This document shows, piece after piece, positions 1 through 7,896 of a DNA stretch of 64,000 bases. This DNA comes from Micromonospora chersina. Its GTDB lineage: Bacteria > Actinomycetota > Actinomycetes > Mycobacteriales > Micromonosporaceae. The DNA is taken from positions 4,340,001 to 4,404,000 of the forward strand of contig NZ_FMIB01000002.1 of the NCBI RefSeq assembly GCF_900091475.1, written 5' to 3'. Each line of letters opens with the position of its first letter. Position 1 is the stretch's first letter. Position numbers and translations under genes: made by a program. The notes beneath the pieces were generated by a model that saw only the letters and a list, made by a program, of their open reading frames with translations, ran no database searches and was not told the origin of the DNA.

Positions 1-11
1 CTCTCCGTATC

Positions 12-37
12 TGTGGACAACCCGCGTGTCGTCCACA
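12..37. promoter_or_regulatory. Inverted pair of DnaA-box-like 9-mers
   Basis: TGTGGACAA at 12-20 is the exact complement of the actinobacterial DnaA box TTGTCCACA. TCGTCCACA at 29-37 is a one-mismatch copy in the opposite orientation. The pair lies just upstream of the DUF4192 gene, so it could act as a DnaA-responsive operator or a titration site. It could also be a chance hairpin. Similar boxes cluster at 38605-38677. Confidence 0.4.
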
Positions 38-66
38 GGGCCTGTCGCGGCGGCATCGCTCCGCCG

Positions 67-72
67 CAGGCT
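67..72 (+). promoter_or_regulatory. Leaderless-type -10 of the DUF4192 gene
   Basis: CAGGCT ends 7 bases before the ATG at 80. This is the spacing seen for leaderless transcripts in actinobacteria and supports the chosen start. No -35 element is obvious. Confidence 0.35.
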
Positions 73-79
73 CCCCGGC

Positions 80-1093
80 ATGAACTCCACCGAGCGTCCC
101 CGCCTCGCCGTCCGCTCGCCCGGCGACCTCGTCGCCGCCGTGCCGTACCTGCTCGGCTTCCATCCCGCCGACAGCGTCGTGGTGGTGGCGGTACGCGGCC
201 GCCGGGTCGTCTTCGCCGCCCGGGGTGACCTGCCGGAGCCGGGCGTCGACCCGCGTCCGGCCGCCCGGCACCTGGCCGAGGTGGTCGCCCGGCAGGGCAC
301 CGACGCCGCCACGGTGATCGGCTACGGTCCGGCCGCCCGGGTCACGGCCGCCGTGGACGCGGTCGGCGAGGCACTGGACCGGACCGGCCTGATCGTCCTC
401 GACGCGCTCCGGGTCACCGACGGGCGGTGGTGGTCCTACCTCTGCGCCGAGCCGGAATGCTGCCCGCCCGAGGGCACCCCGTACGACCCGGCGGCCAGCG
501 AGGTCAGCGCGGCGGCCGTCTTCGCCGGTCAGGTCGCGCTGCCCGACCGGGCCGCGCTGGCCGCGCAGGTGTCCCCGCTCGGCGGGCCGGTCCGGGTGGC
601 CATGCGCCGGGCCACCGCCCGGGCCCACCGCCGGCTGGCCGGGCTGGCAGGTGAGGCGGCCTCGGTCCGCTCGGCCGGGGTGGCGGCGGTGCGCACCGCG
701 TTCCGCCGGCACCGGCGGGGTGAGCGGCTCGGCGACGACGAGGTGGCCTGGCTGACCGTGCTCCTCACCCACCTCCCCGTACGCGACCACGCCTGGTCCC
801 GCACCGACGGCCGGGACGCCGATATCGGCCTCTGGACCGATGTGCTGCGCCGGGCCGAGCCGGAGCTGATCGCCGCCCCGGGCAGCCTCCTGGCCTTCGC
901 CGCCTGGCGGGCGGGGCACGGCGCGGTGGCCGCCGTCGCCCTGGAACGGGTGCTCGCCGCGCATCCCGGCTACTCGCTGGCCGTGCTCCTCGACGACGCG
1001 CTGCGCCGTGGGTTGTCCCCCGCCGAGCTGGACGGCTGGCCGGTGACCGCCGGCCCGGTGCTGCGCCCCCGCAAGCGCCGTCCGCGCCGGTGA
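80..1093 (+). CDS. DUF4192 family protein
   Basis: A 337-residue cytosolic protein of the actinobacterial DUF4192 family, whose function is not established. The N-terminus carries the family signature: a short basic lead, then PYLLGFHP at residues 22-29, followed by a hydrophobic beta-rich stretch. Alanine/arginine-rich helices fill the middle and the tail is basic. An upstream in-frame GTG at 26 would add 18 residues, but the ATG at 80 fits the family N-terminus and sits 7 bases after a -10-like hexamer. The gene is convergent with fdhD and its stop codon lies inside a shared hairpin. The family call is firm and the role is unknown. Confidence 0.85.
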   Translation: MNSTERPRLAVRSPGDLVAAVPYLLGFHPADSVVVVAVRGRRVVFAARGDLPEPGVDPRPAARHLAEVVARQGTDAATVIGYGPAARVTAAVDAVGEALDRTGLIVLDALRVTDGRWWSYLCAEPECCPPEGTPYDPAASEVSAAAVFAGQVALPDRAALAAQVSPLGGPVRVAMRRATARAHRRLAGLAGEAASVRSAGVAAVRTAFRRHRRGERLGDDEVAWLTVLLTHLPVRDHAWSRTDGRDADIGLWTDVLRRAEPELIAAPGSLLAFAAWRAGHGAVAAVALERVLAAHPGYSLAVLLDDALRRGLSPAELDGWPVTAGPVLRPRKRRPRR

Positions 1094-1110
1094 CCGGGTC
1101 ATCCGGTCAC
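1090..1110. terminator. Bidirectional hairpin between DUF4192 and fdhD
   Basis: GTGACCGG (1090-1097) and CCGGTCAC (1103-1110) form an 8-bp stem with a 5-base loop. The stop codons of both convergent genes lie inside it. There is no T-tract, as is common in actinobacteria. Confidence 0.5.
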
Positions 1111-1953
1111 GCGCTGCGCCCCCGTGTAGACGTTCATGGTCCCGCCGCGCAGGAAGCCGACAAGCGTCATCCCGGCCTCGTCGGCCAGGTCGGCCGCGAG
1201 CGTGCTGGGCGCCGAGACCGCGGCCAGCAGCGGCACGCCGGCCATCCACGCCTTCTGGGTCAGCTCGAAGCTGGCCCGGCCCGACACGAGCAGCAGGTGC
1301 CCGGTGAGGGGGAGACGGCCCTCCCGGACCGCCCAGCCGACCACCTTGTCCACCGCGTTGTGCCGGCCGACGTCCTCGCGCAGCACCACCAGCTCGCCGT
1401 CGGCGGTGAAGAGGCCGGCCGCGTGCAGGCCGCCGGTCCGGTCGAAGGTGCGCTGGGCCGCGCGCAGCCGGTCGGGCAGCGCGGCGAGCAGTTCGGCGCT
1501 CACCGCGAGCGGGTCCTCGTCCACGGCGAAACGCGAGCGGGTCCGGACGGAGTCGATGCTCGCCTTGCCGCAGACCCCGCACGAGCTGGTGGTGTAGAAG
1601 TTGCGGGCCGGGTCGGTGGCCGGCTCGGGCACGCCGGGCGCCAGGACCACGTCGACCACGTTGTAGGTGTTCGGGGTCTCCGCGCCGGCGCAGAGCTGTG
1701 CGGTGCGCACGTCGTCGGCCGACCGGATCAGCCCCTCGGTGAGCAGGAAGCCGATCGCCAGGTCCAGGTCGTCGCCGGGGGTCCGCATGGTCACCGCGAG
1801 CGGCCTGCGCCGGCCGGGCCCGGCCGCACCCACCCGGATCTCCAGGGGCTCCTCCACGACCAGGGTGTCCTGCCGGCGCAGCCGTGCCCGCCCGTCGGCC
1901 CCCGCGTCGAGGTCGATCCGGAGCACGCCGCGTCGGTCAGTCGCCCGTCCCAT
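1099..1953 (-). CDS. fdhD: Formate dehydrogenase accessory sulfurtransferase FdhD
   Basis: FdhD takes sulfur from a cysteine desulfurase and passes it to the molybdenum/tungsten bis-MGD cofactor of formate dehydrogenase. The 284-residue product has the hallmark CGVCGK motif (Cys125 and Cys128, the persulfide-carrying loop), preceded by SS and followed by the conserved SID. An early [10 protein letters not shown] segment and a late [12 protein letters not shown] segment are also typical. The ATG at 1953 is chosen because residues upstream of it are arginine/glycine-rich and unlike the family. It lies next to mobA and a DUF6457 gene on the other strand, forming a molybdenum-cofactor neighbourhood, although no formate dehydrogenase subunit is present here. 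Confidence 0.93.
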   Translation of the reverse strand: MGRATDRRGVLRIDLDAGADGRARLRRQDTLVVEEPLEIRVGAAGPGRRRPLAVTMRTPGDDLDLAIGFLLTEGLIRSADDVRTAQLCAGAETPNTYNVVDVVLAPGVPEPATDPARNFYTTSSCGVCGKASIDSVRTRSRFAVDEDPLAVSAELLAALPDRLRAAQRTFDRTGGLHAAGLFTADGELVVLREDVGRHNAVDKVVGWAVREGRLPLTGHLLLVSGRASFELTQKAWMAGVPLLAAVSAPSTLAADLADEAGMTLVGFLRGGTMNVYTGAQRVTG

Positions 1954-2119
1954 GCCGCCATCCTGCCCCGCGCCCCGCGACACCCGCACGCCGACGCCGC
2001 CCCGGCCCCGACCACCCACGTGGCGACGCCACACGGCCCGGCTGCCCGTGTGGCGACGGACCACCCGCACGGCGGCACCGCCGCGGTCCCGGCTCCGGGC
2101 ACGGCGACGCCGCCCCGGT

Positions 2120-2125
2120 TACCGT
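2120..2125 (+). promoter_or_regulatory. Leaderless-type -10 of mobA
   Basis: TACCGT followed by 6 bases and then the GTG start at 2132, which puts the predicted transcription start on or next to the start codon. No Shine-Dalgarno sequence precedes the GTG. Confidence 0.45.
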
Positions 2126-2131
2126 GGCGCG

Positions 2132-2731
2132 GTGACGGCGTACGCGGCGGTGGTGCTCTCCGGTGGCGCGGCCCGCCGGATGGGCGGGGTGGACAAGCCG
2201 GCCCGCCCGGTCGGCGGCCGGCCGATGCTGCACCGGGTGCTGGCGGCGGTGGCCGACGCGGGCACCCGGATCGTGGTCGGCCCGGCCGGTCCGGTGCCCG
2301 AGGGGGTCCGGGTGACCCGTGAGGAGCCGCCCGGCGGCGGCCCGGTGGCGGCGACCGCGGCGGGGCTGGCCCTGCTCGACCCGGGCACGGACACCGTCGC
2401 CCTGCTCGCGGCCGACCTGCCGCTGCTCACTCCGGCGGCGGTGGCCGAGCTGCGGCGCGCGCTCGACGGCTCGTCCGCCGGAACGGCCTGCTACGTCGAC
2501 GGCGACGGCCGCCGGCAGCAACTCTGCGCGGTGTGGCGGGTGAGCGCGCTGCGGTCCGCCCTGGACCGGCTGGCCGCCGAGCGCGGCGGCGCCGTCGACG
2601 GGGCGCCGGTGCGGGGGCTGCTGGCCGGCACGACCGTGCGGGAGGTGTCCTGGTCGGGGTCCGGGCCGCCGCCCTGGTTCGACTGCGACACTGACGAGGA
2701 CGTACGCCGGGTCGAGGAGTGGACGAGATGA
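2132..2731 (+). CDS. mobA: Molybdenum cofactor guanylyltransferase MobA
   Basis: Transfers GMP from GTP to molybdopterin to make the MGD cofactor used by formate dehydrogenase and nitrate reductase-type enzymes. The 199-residue protein starts with the nucleotidyltransferase signature LSGGAARRMGGVDKP (residues 9-23), where Arg16 and Lys22 match the NTP-binding residues of the MobA/GlmU fold. AADLPLL supplies the metal-binding aspartate. The GTG at 2132 is preferred because everything in frame upstream is low-complexity, and a -10-like TACCGT lies just ahead. Its stop overlaps the start of the DUF6457 gene (ATGA), so the two are probably translationally coupled. It lies divergently beside fdhD. 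Confidence 0.88.
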   Translation: MTAYAAVVLSGGAARRMGGVDKPARPVGGRPMLHRVLAAVADAGTRIVVGPAGPVPEGVRVTREEPPGGGPVAATAAGLALLDPGTDTVALLAADLPLLTPAAVAELRRALDGSSAGTACYVDGDGRRQQLCAVWRVSALRSALDRLAAERGGAVDGAPVRGLLAGTTVREVSWSGSGPPPWFDCDTDEDVRRVEEWTR

Positions 2732-2985
2732 CGGTGATGGACGACTGGGTCACGGCGGCCTGCGCGGAGCTGGGGCTGGACCCGGCCAAGGTGCCGGTGC
2801 CGACCGTGCTCGACCTGGCCAAGGACGTGGCGCACCAGGTGCTGCGCCCGGGGGCGCCGGTGAGCGCGTACCTCCTGGGGGTGGCCGTGGGGCGCGGCGC
2901 GGAACCGGCCGCGGCGGCCGCCCGGCTCAGCGCGCTGGCCGGCACCTGGCCGGTGGAGCTGGACGGGACGGCTCCCGCCGGGTAG
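2728..2985 (+). CDS. DUF6457 small protein, coupled to mobA
   Basis: An 85-residue protein matching the small DUF6457 family that commonly follows mobA in actinobacteria. The sequence shows an aspartate/tryptophan N-terminus (MDDW), a predicted helix with LDLAKDVAHQVLRPGAPVSA and an alanine-rich amphipathic helix. There are no transmembrane segments. The ATG at 2728 overlaps the mobA TGA by four bases; a GTG at 2719 is a possible longer start. The location suggests a helper role in molybdenum cofactor chemistry, but the biochemical function is unknown. The fold and coupling are visible; the role is inferred only from position. Confidence 0.75.
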   Translation: MTVMDDWVTAACAELGLDPAKVPVPTVLDLAKDVAHQVLRPGAPVSAYLLGVAVGRGAEPAAAAARLSALAGTWPVELDGTAPAG

Positions 2986-3022
2986 CACTCCGCCGGCCGC
3001 TGTCCGATCCCGGTCGGGGTGA

Positions 3023-3050
3023 TTCGACCCCCACCGTCCGTGGGTAGGGT
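3023..3050 (+). promoter_or_regulatory. Sigma-70 type promoter for the YbjN-domain gene
   Basis: TTCGAC (3023-3028) and TAGGGT (3045-3050) are separated by 16 bases. They lie 24 bases before the ATG at 3074, which also has a GGAGG ribosome-binding site. Confidence 0.5.
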
Positions 3051-3073
3051 GGCGAGGACGGACGGAGGCGATC

Positions 3074-4174
3074 ATGACGGCAGACCACCCCTCGGCGCCG
3101 GCTGCTGAGCCCGCCGGCGCGACGCCGGAGCAGCACGAGTCGGTCCTGCTGGACGAGCCGACCACGGCCGACCTGCGGGCCAAGGTGACCGAGGCCTGGC
3201 GGGAGTTCGCCCGGGCGCTTGCCGTACGGCTTCGCGGCCTGCCCGCCGGTGCGCACCTGGAGGTCACCCTCGACCCGACCGCCTCCGGCACCGGCGACGC
3301 CGTCTACTCGGTGAGCGTGGACGCCGGCGAGGAGGGCAGCCTGTCGGCCCGGGCGGTCGGCAACGCCACCCTGCCGCAGGGCTACCGGCTGGACCGGGCC
3401 GCGGTGGCCGACATGATCGCGCTCGGCTGGTCCCCGCCCGGTGTGGTGCCGGGCTCCGGCGAGCAGTTCGGCCTGGACTGCGTGGCAGACGAGGCCACCC
3501 GGTTGTCGGCCGTGCTGTCCCGCACCCTGCGCGACGTCTACGGCGCCCCGCACCCCGCCTTCCTGGTCTACCTGGTGCACGACGCCGAGGGGGAGCCGCT
3601 GCCGGTGGAGCCGCTCGGCACCGCGCGCAGCGAGTTCGGCCCGGACCGCGACGTGGAGGCCGACCTCGACGAGGCGCTGGCGGCGGCCGCTGCCGCCCAG
3701 GCCGGCGAGAACGACGTGCTGGCCCTGGAGGAGCGGGTACGCACGGTTGTCTCCACCATGCTGAAGTCCAAGGCCGACCAGGTGCAGGTCGACTCGGACG
3801 GCGACATCAACATCCGCGCCGGCTCGGCGATGGTCTTCGTGCGGGTCCGCGACAACCCGCCGCTTGTCGACGTCTTCTCCCCGGTGCTCACCGAGGTCGA
3901 GCCGACCGAGCGTCTCTACGTGAAGCTCTCCGAGCTGACCAACCGGATGCCGATCGGCCGGCTCTACTGCGCCGACGACACGGTGTGGGCCTCGATCCCG
4001 GTGTTCGGCCGCAACTTCCAGGCCACCCACCTGATGCTCGCCGTGCAGGTGATGACCGGGCTGGCCGACGAGTTGGACGACCGGCTGCACGGGGAGTTCG
4101 GCGGCAAGCGCTTCTTCGGCGAGGGGGACAAGCCGTCCCGGGCGCAGGAGCACCGCACCGGCATGTACCTCTGA
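3074..4174 (+). CDS. YbjN / type III chaperone-like domain protein
   Basis: A 366-residue soluble protein. An N-terminal alpha/beta domain (about residues 20-130) holds the segment GYRLDRAAVADMIALGW. A linker rich in alanine and glutamate follows (about 195-215). The C-terminal YbjN-type domain (about 215-350, ending near GLADELDDRLHGEFGG) resembles secretion-chaperone folds. YbjN/CesT-like domains in actinobacteria are thought to bind peptides, but the partner is unknown. The start is well supported by GGAGG seven bases before the ATG. The gene is monocistronic and convergent with a quinone oxidoreductase, the two stop codons sharing a short inverted repeat. Family assignment is reasonable; the function is open. 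Confidence 0.75.
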   Translation: MTADHPSAPAAEPAGATPEQHESVLLDEPTTADLRAKVTEAWREFARALAVRLRGLPAGAHLEVTLDPTASGTGDAVYSVSVDAGEEGSLSARAVGNATLPQGYRLDRAAVADMIALGWSPPGVVPGSGEQFGLDCVADEATRLSAVLSRTLRDVYGAPHPAFLVYLVHDAEGEPLPVEPLGTARSEFGPDRDVEADLDEALAAAAAAQAGENDVLALEERVRTVVSTMLKSKADQVQVDSDGDINIRAGSAMVFVRVRDNPPLVDVFSPVLTEVEPTERLYVKLSELTNRMPIGRLYCADDTVWASIPVFGRNFQATHLMLAVQVMTGLADELDDRLHGEFGGKRFFGEGDKPSRAQEHRTGMYL

Positions 4175-4187
4175 CGCCGCCCGTCAG
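4171..4187. terminator. Short hairpin shared by convergent stop codons
   Basis: CTGACG (4171-4176) and CGTCAG (4182-4187) make a 6-bp stem with a 5-base loop. It contains the stop codons of both the YbjN and quinone oxidoreductase genes. It is weak as a terminator on its own. Confidence 0.3.
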
Positions 4188-5140
4188 CGGACGTCGAGGA
4201 GGGTCTTGCCGACCGTGGCCCGGGACTCGATGGCGGTGTGCGCGTCGGCGGCCCGGTCCAGTGGAAAGCGCTGCCCGATGAGCGGCCGGAGCCGGCCGGC
4301 GGCCCCCTCGGCGAGGGCCTGCTCGGTGAGGGCGCGCAGCTCGTCGGGCGTGCCGCCGGCGCGGACCAGGAGCACCCCGCGGGCGGCGGCCTCCTCCTCG
4401 GGGAGGTCCGCCCAGGCGCCGCTGGCCAGCCCGAAGCTGAGCATCCGCCCGCCCCGGTCCAGCAGGTCGAAGGCCGCCCGGGCGAGCGGCCCGCCCACCC
4501 CGTCGAAGACCACGTCCACCCCGCCCACGGCGGCCCGGACCCGGTCGGTCCAGTCCGGCTCGCGGTAGTCGACGACCGGGTCGAGGCCGCGCCCGCGCAG
4601 CAGGGCGACCTTGCGGGGGCCGCCGGCCGCGGCGACCACCCGCGCGCCGGCCGCGGTGGCGATCTGGGTGAGCAGGCCGCCCACCCCGCCGGCCGCCGCC
4701 TCGACCAGCACCCGCTCGCCGGGTCGCAGCGCGGCCGCCCGGGCCAGCATCAGCGCGGTCCGGCCGTCCGCGAGCAGCGCCACGGCGGCGTCCAGCGGCA
4801 GCCCGTCCGGTACGGGGATCGGCGCGCCCCGGGCCACGACGACGCGCTCGGCGTACCCGCCGGAGCCGCCGGTGGCGCTGACCACCCGCCGGCCGACCAG
4901 CGCCGGGTCCACCCCGGGACCGACCTCGGTGATCGTCCCGCCCACGCCGTTGCCGGGGATCACCGGCAGGGTCGCGGCGAACGGGCCGAACCCGGTCGCC
5001 CGGAACATCGTCTCGACGAACGTGATGTTCGCGTGTGCCACCTCGACGAGCACCTGCCCCGGACCGGGCACCGGATCGGGGGCCGGTCCCGGGACCAGCA
5101 CCTCCGGCCCGCCGAACTCCCGTAGCCACACCGCTCGCAC
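4184..5140 (-). CDS. Zinc-independent quinone oxidoreductase (MDR superfamily)
   Basis: A 318-residue NADPH-dependent quinone/alkene oxidoreductase of the medium-chain dehydrogenase superfamily. The N-terminal GroES-like domain includes the PGNGVGGTI motif (residues 62-70). The Rossmann nucleotide-binding motif AAAGGVGGL is at 148-156. The structural and catalytic zinc cysteines of alcohol dehydrogenases are missing, as in the QOR subfamily. The GTG at 5140 is chosen because a strong GGGGAGG site lies four bases upstream. It is transcribed in the same direction as the Lrp-type regulator behind it, with a 64-base gap, so co-transcription is possible. Substrate unknown. Confidence 0.85.
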   Translation of the reverse strand: MRAVWLREFGGPEVLVPGPAPDPVPGPGQVLVEVAHANITFVETMFRATGFGPFAATLPVIPGNGVGGTITEVGPGVDPALVGRRVVSATGGSGGYAERVVVARGAPIPVPDGLPLDAAVALLADGRTALMLARAAALRPGERVLVEAAAGGVGGLLTQIATAAGARVVAAAGGPRKVALLRGRGLDPVVDYREPDWTDRVRAAVGGVDVVFDGVGGPLARAAFDLLDRGGRMLSFGLASGAWADLPEEEAAARGVLLVRAGGTPDELRALTEQALAEGAAGRLRPLIGQRFPLDRAADAHTAIESRATVGKTLLDVR

Positions 5141-5204
5141 GTCGCCTCCCCGCTGTCCTGTCCCACGCCCGCGGTCCAGTGGACGACCTGAAGTGCGGTT
5201 GAGG

Positions 5205-5663
5205 TCAAGCCGAGGAGGGGCCGACGCCGGGGGACTCGACCAGCCGGGACAGGACGATGGTGCTGCGCGACGAGGTGACGAAGGACTCGGCCCGCAGCCG
5301 CTCCAGTGCCTCCTCGAGGTGCGCGATGTCGGCGGCCCGCAGGTGCACGAGCGCGTCCGCCTCGCCGGAGACCGTGTACGCCCCGACGACCTCGGGGTGC
5401 CGGCGGGCGGCGGCGCCGATCTGGGCGGGGGTGGTCCGGCCGGCGCAGAACAGCTCGACGAACGCCTCGGTGGTCCACCCGACGGCGGCCGGGTCGACGA
5501 CCGCCGTGAAGCCCCGGATGACCCCCGCCGATCGGAGGCGGTCGACCCGGCGCTTGACCGCGGGGGCGGAGAGTGACACCCGGGTGCCGATGTCCGCGTA
5601 CGAGGCGCGGGCATCTGCCACGAGCAACGCAATGATTCGCTGGTCAACCGCGTCGATCTGCAA
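5205..5663 (-). CDS. Lrp/AsnC family transcriptional regulator
   Basis: A DNA-binding regulator of about 152 residues with an N-terminal winged helix (IDAVDQRIIALL through SAPAVKRRVDRLRSAGVI) and a C-terminal RAM/AsnC ligand-binding domain with the AYTVSGEADALVHL segment. These proteins usually sense amino acids and form octamers. It is divergent from ddaH across 62 bases, an arrangement also known in mycobacteria (Rv2323c/Rv2324), so control of arginine-derivative catabolism is the likely role. The TTG at 5663, preceded by AGGCGG, gives the usual family N-terminus; a TTG at 5684 would add seven residues and overlap the divergent promoter. The start choice is moderate. Confidence 0.85.
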   Translation of the reverse strand: MQIDAVDQRIIALLVADARASYADIGTRVSLSAPAVKRRVDRLRSAGVIRGFTAVVDPAAVGWTTEAFVELFCAGRTTPAQIGAAARRHPEVVGAYTVSGEADALVHLRAADIAHLEEALERLRAESFVTSSRSTIVLSRLVESPGVGPSSA

Positions 5664-5725
5664 CGTTCCGCCTCTGGGAAGCAATGGTTGTGGCTGTTAC
5701 CAAAGTTGTACCGTACCTACTCTTG

Positions 5726-6556
5726 GTGACCGTGAACCAGCAGCGAGTCCCGCGAAAGCGGACATATCTCATGTGCTCGCCCGAGCACTTCGCGGTCGAG
5801 TACGCCATCAACCCGTGGATGGACGTGACCGCCCCGGTCGACGCCGAGCTGGCGGTCAAGCAGTGGGACCGCCTGCGCGAGACCCTGGTCGGTCTCGGCC
5901 ACGAGGTGCACCTGCTCACGCCCGAGCGCGGGCTGCCGGACATGGTCTTCGCCGCGAACGGCGCGTTCGTGGTGGACGGCACGGTCTACGGCGCCCAGTT
6001 CAAGCACGAGCAGCGGCACGCCGAGGCCGCCGCGCACCGGGCGTTCTACGAGGCGAACGGCTGGCGGTTCATCGCGCCGAGCGAGACCAACGAGGGTGAG
6101 GGCGACTTCGCCTACCTGCCGGAGGCGCACGGCGGGCTGATCCTCGCCGGCCACGGCTTCCGCACCGAGACGGCCGCGCACGCCGAGGCGCAGGAGGCGC
6201 TCGGCCGGCCGGTGGTCTCGCTGCGCCTGGTCGACCCGCGCTTCTACCACCTGGACGTGGCGCTCGCCTCGATCGACGACGAGAACATCGTCTACTACCC
6301 GGGCGCCTTCTCGGCGGCCAGCCAGCGGGTGCTCACCCAGCTCTTCCCCGACGCGGTGATCGCGGACGACGAGGACGCCCTGGCCTTCGGCCTCAACCTG
6401 GTCAGCGACGGGCTCAACGTGGTGCTGAACAGCGAGGCGACCCGGCTGGCCGGCAAGCTCAAGGCGGCCGGCTACCACCCGGTCCCGGTCGAGCTGGCCG
6501 AGCTGAAGAAGGGCGGCGGCAGCGTGAAGTGCTGCATCGCCGAGCTGCGCCACTGA
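5726..6556 (+). CDS. ddaH: Dimethylargininase / N(G),N(G)-dimethylarginine dimethylaminohydrolase
   Basis: A 276-residue enzyme of the pentein (guanidino-modifying) superfamily that hydrolyses methylated arginine, or a related guanidino compound, to citrulline and an amine. Visible hallmarks are YLMCSPEHF and NPWMD near the N-terminus, MVFAANGAFV (substrate loop), EGEGDFAYL, FYHLDVALA with the catalytic His, and the C-terminal GSVKCCIAELRH with the nucleophilic Cys at 269 or 270. The GTG at 5726 is used; a second GTG at 5732 is also possible and neither has a ribosome site. It is divergent from an Lrp-type regulator. No ornithine aminotransferase follows, unlike in mycobacteria. Confidence 0.9.
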   Translation: MTVNQQRVPRKRTYLMCSPEHFAVEYAINPWMDVTAPVDAELAVKQWDRLRETLVGLGHEVHLLTPERGLPDMVFAANGAFVVDGTVYGAQFKHEQRHAEAAAHRAFYEANGWRFIAPSETNEGEGDFAYLPEAHGGLILAGHGFRTETAAHAEAQEALGRPVVSLRLVDPRFYHLDVALASIDDENIVYYPGAFSAASQRVLTQLFPDAVIADDEDALAFGLNLVSDGLNVVLNSEATRLAGKLKAAGYHPVPVELAELKKGGGSVKCCIAELRH

Positions 6557-6563
6557 CGCAGGA

Positions 6564-6601
6564 GAAACGGGCGGTCTCCCCGAGGGGAGGCCGCCCGTTT
6601 C
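6564..6601. terminator. Strong hairpin terminator between ddaH and the binding-protein gene
   Basis: GAAACGGGCGG (6564-6574) pairs with CCGCCCGTTTC (6591-6601). An inner CTCCCC/GGGGAG pairing extends it. It is placed between two convergent genes and could serve both. Confidence 0.75.
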
Positions 6602-6617
6602 GCGTACGCGGGGAGGG

Positions 6618-7847
6618 TCAGCCGAGCGTGGCCAGCTCGCTGATCACGACGTTGGAGAGCAGCCGGCCGTCGAGCTGCACCTTGCGCAGGTACCACTTCT
6701 GCTGCGGCGTACGCGGCTGGTTGAACTGCCAGGCGCCGCGCGGGCTGTCGATCTGGCCGATCTTGCCGAGGGCCAGGTTGACCTGCTGCGGGGTGGGGTT
6801 GCCCCCGACCAGCCGGATCGCCTTGTCCAGCACCTGCGCGGCGTCGTAGGAGGCCATCGCGAAGGTGGTCGGCGAGGCGTTGTGCGCCTTGCGGTACGCC
6901 GAGGCGAACACCCGGTTGGCCGTGTTGTTGAGGTCGGCCGAGTAGTTCAGCGCGGTCTCGATGCCGTACTTCTGGATCAGCGCGCGCTCCTCGCCCTTCT
7001 CCCCGTCGTCGAGCTGGCTGAGCACGGTGCCCTCGGTGAGGAAGCCCGGCGCGTAGATCGGGCCCCGGTAGCCCTGGGCGTAGAGCTGCTTGATGAACTG
7101 CACGGCCTGCGCCCCCGAGTAGTGGCAGAAGACCGCGTCGGGCCCGGGCCGCCGGTCCAGGGCCTTGCGGATCGAGCCCGTGTAGACGCTCTTGCCGGGG
7201 TTGGGGTAGTCGGGGGTGAAGATCGGCTCCTCGGTCAGCCGCCGGCCGCCCTGCTCGTACTCGTTCCGGAGGCCGTCGATGACGTCCCGGCTGCTCTGGC
7301 CCTGGGTGCCGAAGATGGCGATCCTGCTGGACGGGTCGAGGGTCTGCCGCAGGTACTGCCCGAGCGCCTCGCCCGGCTCGTTCAGCACGTACGACGTGCG
7401 CCAGATGTAGACGACGCTCTGGAGGCTGATGGGGGAGGCGTTGGAGCCGATCAGCGGCACCCGCGCCTGCTCCACGGCGTCGCGGATGCCGGTCATCACG
7501 ACGGAGCTGACCACGCCGGTGAGCGCCAGCACGCCCTCCTTGAGCAGCTGCTCGACGGCGGCCTGGCCGGTCTTGGCGGTGTCGCCCTCCTCGGCCGGCA
7601 CCACGGTCACCGGGTGGCCGCCGAGCTGCCCGTCGTTGAGGGCGAGGAAGAGTTGGAACCCGTTGGTGATCTCGTCACCGATGACCTTGTTCGGGCCGCT
7701 GCCCGGAACGATCAGACCGATCTTGATCGGGCTGCCGGGCTTGGTCTCCTCCGCGGTGTCGGTCCCGGACCCGCAGCCCGCCGCCAGCCCGGTGGTACCC
7801 AGCGCGGCCAGCAGTTGTAGCGCCCGCCTGCGGTTCATCTGCGACAC
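6618..7847 (-). CDS. ABC transporter substrate-binding lipoprotein, Leu/Ile/Val type
   Basis: A 409-residue extracytoplasmic type I periplasmic-binding-fold protein of the LivJ/urea-binding family. A Tat-like basic start (NRRRALQLL) leads into a lipobox LAAGC, giving a lipid anchor on the outer face of the membrane. IKIGLIVPGSGPN opens the first lobe; VIGDEITNGFQLFLALND and FAMASYDAAQVLDKAI are typical of the family. The GTG at 7847 is preferred because GGAAGGAA lies six bases ahead; the ATG at 7838 would still keep the signal peptide. No permease or ATPase gene is nearby, so it is an orphan binding protein. The ligand is unknown; an amino acid or guanidino compound is plausible from the adjacent ddaH. 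Confidence 0.85.
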   Translation of the reverse strand: MSQMNRRRALQLLAALGTTGLAAGCGSGTDTAEETKPGSPIKIGLIVPGSGPNKVIGDEITNGFQLFLALNDGQLGGHPVTVVPAEEGDTAKTGQAAVEQLLKEGVLALTGVVSSVVMTGIRDAVEQARVPLIGSNASPISLQSVVYIWRTSYVLNEPGEALGQYLRQTLDPSSRIAIFGTQGQSSRDVIDGLRNEYEQGGRRLTEEPIFTPDYPNPGKSVYTGSIRKALDRRPGPDAVFCHYSGAQAVQFIKQLYAQGYRGPIYAPGFLTEGTVLSQLDDGEKGEERALIQKYGIETALNYSADLNNTANRVFASAYRKAHNASPTTFAMASYDAAQVLDKAIRLVGGNPTPQQVNLALGKIGQIDSPRGAWQFNQPRTPQQKWYLRKVQLDGRLLSNVVISELATLG

Positions 7848-7896
7848 CGATTTCCTTCCCGATGGAGCGGCCAGGGTGCAACGCCCCTTCGGCGTT

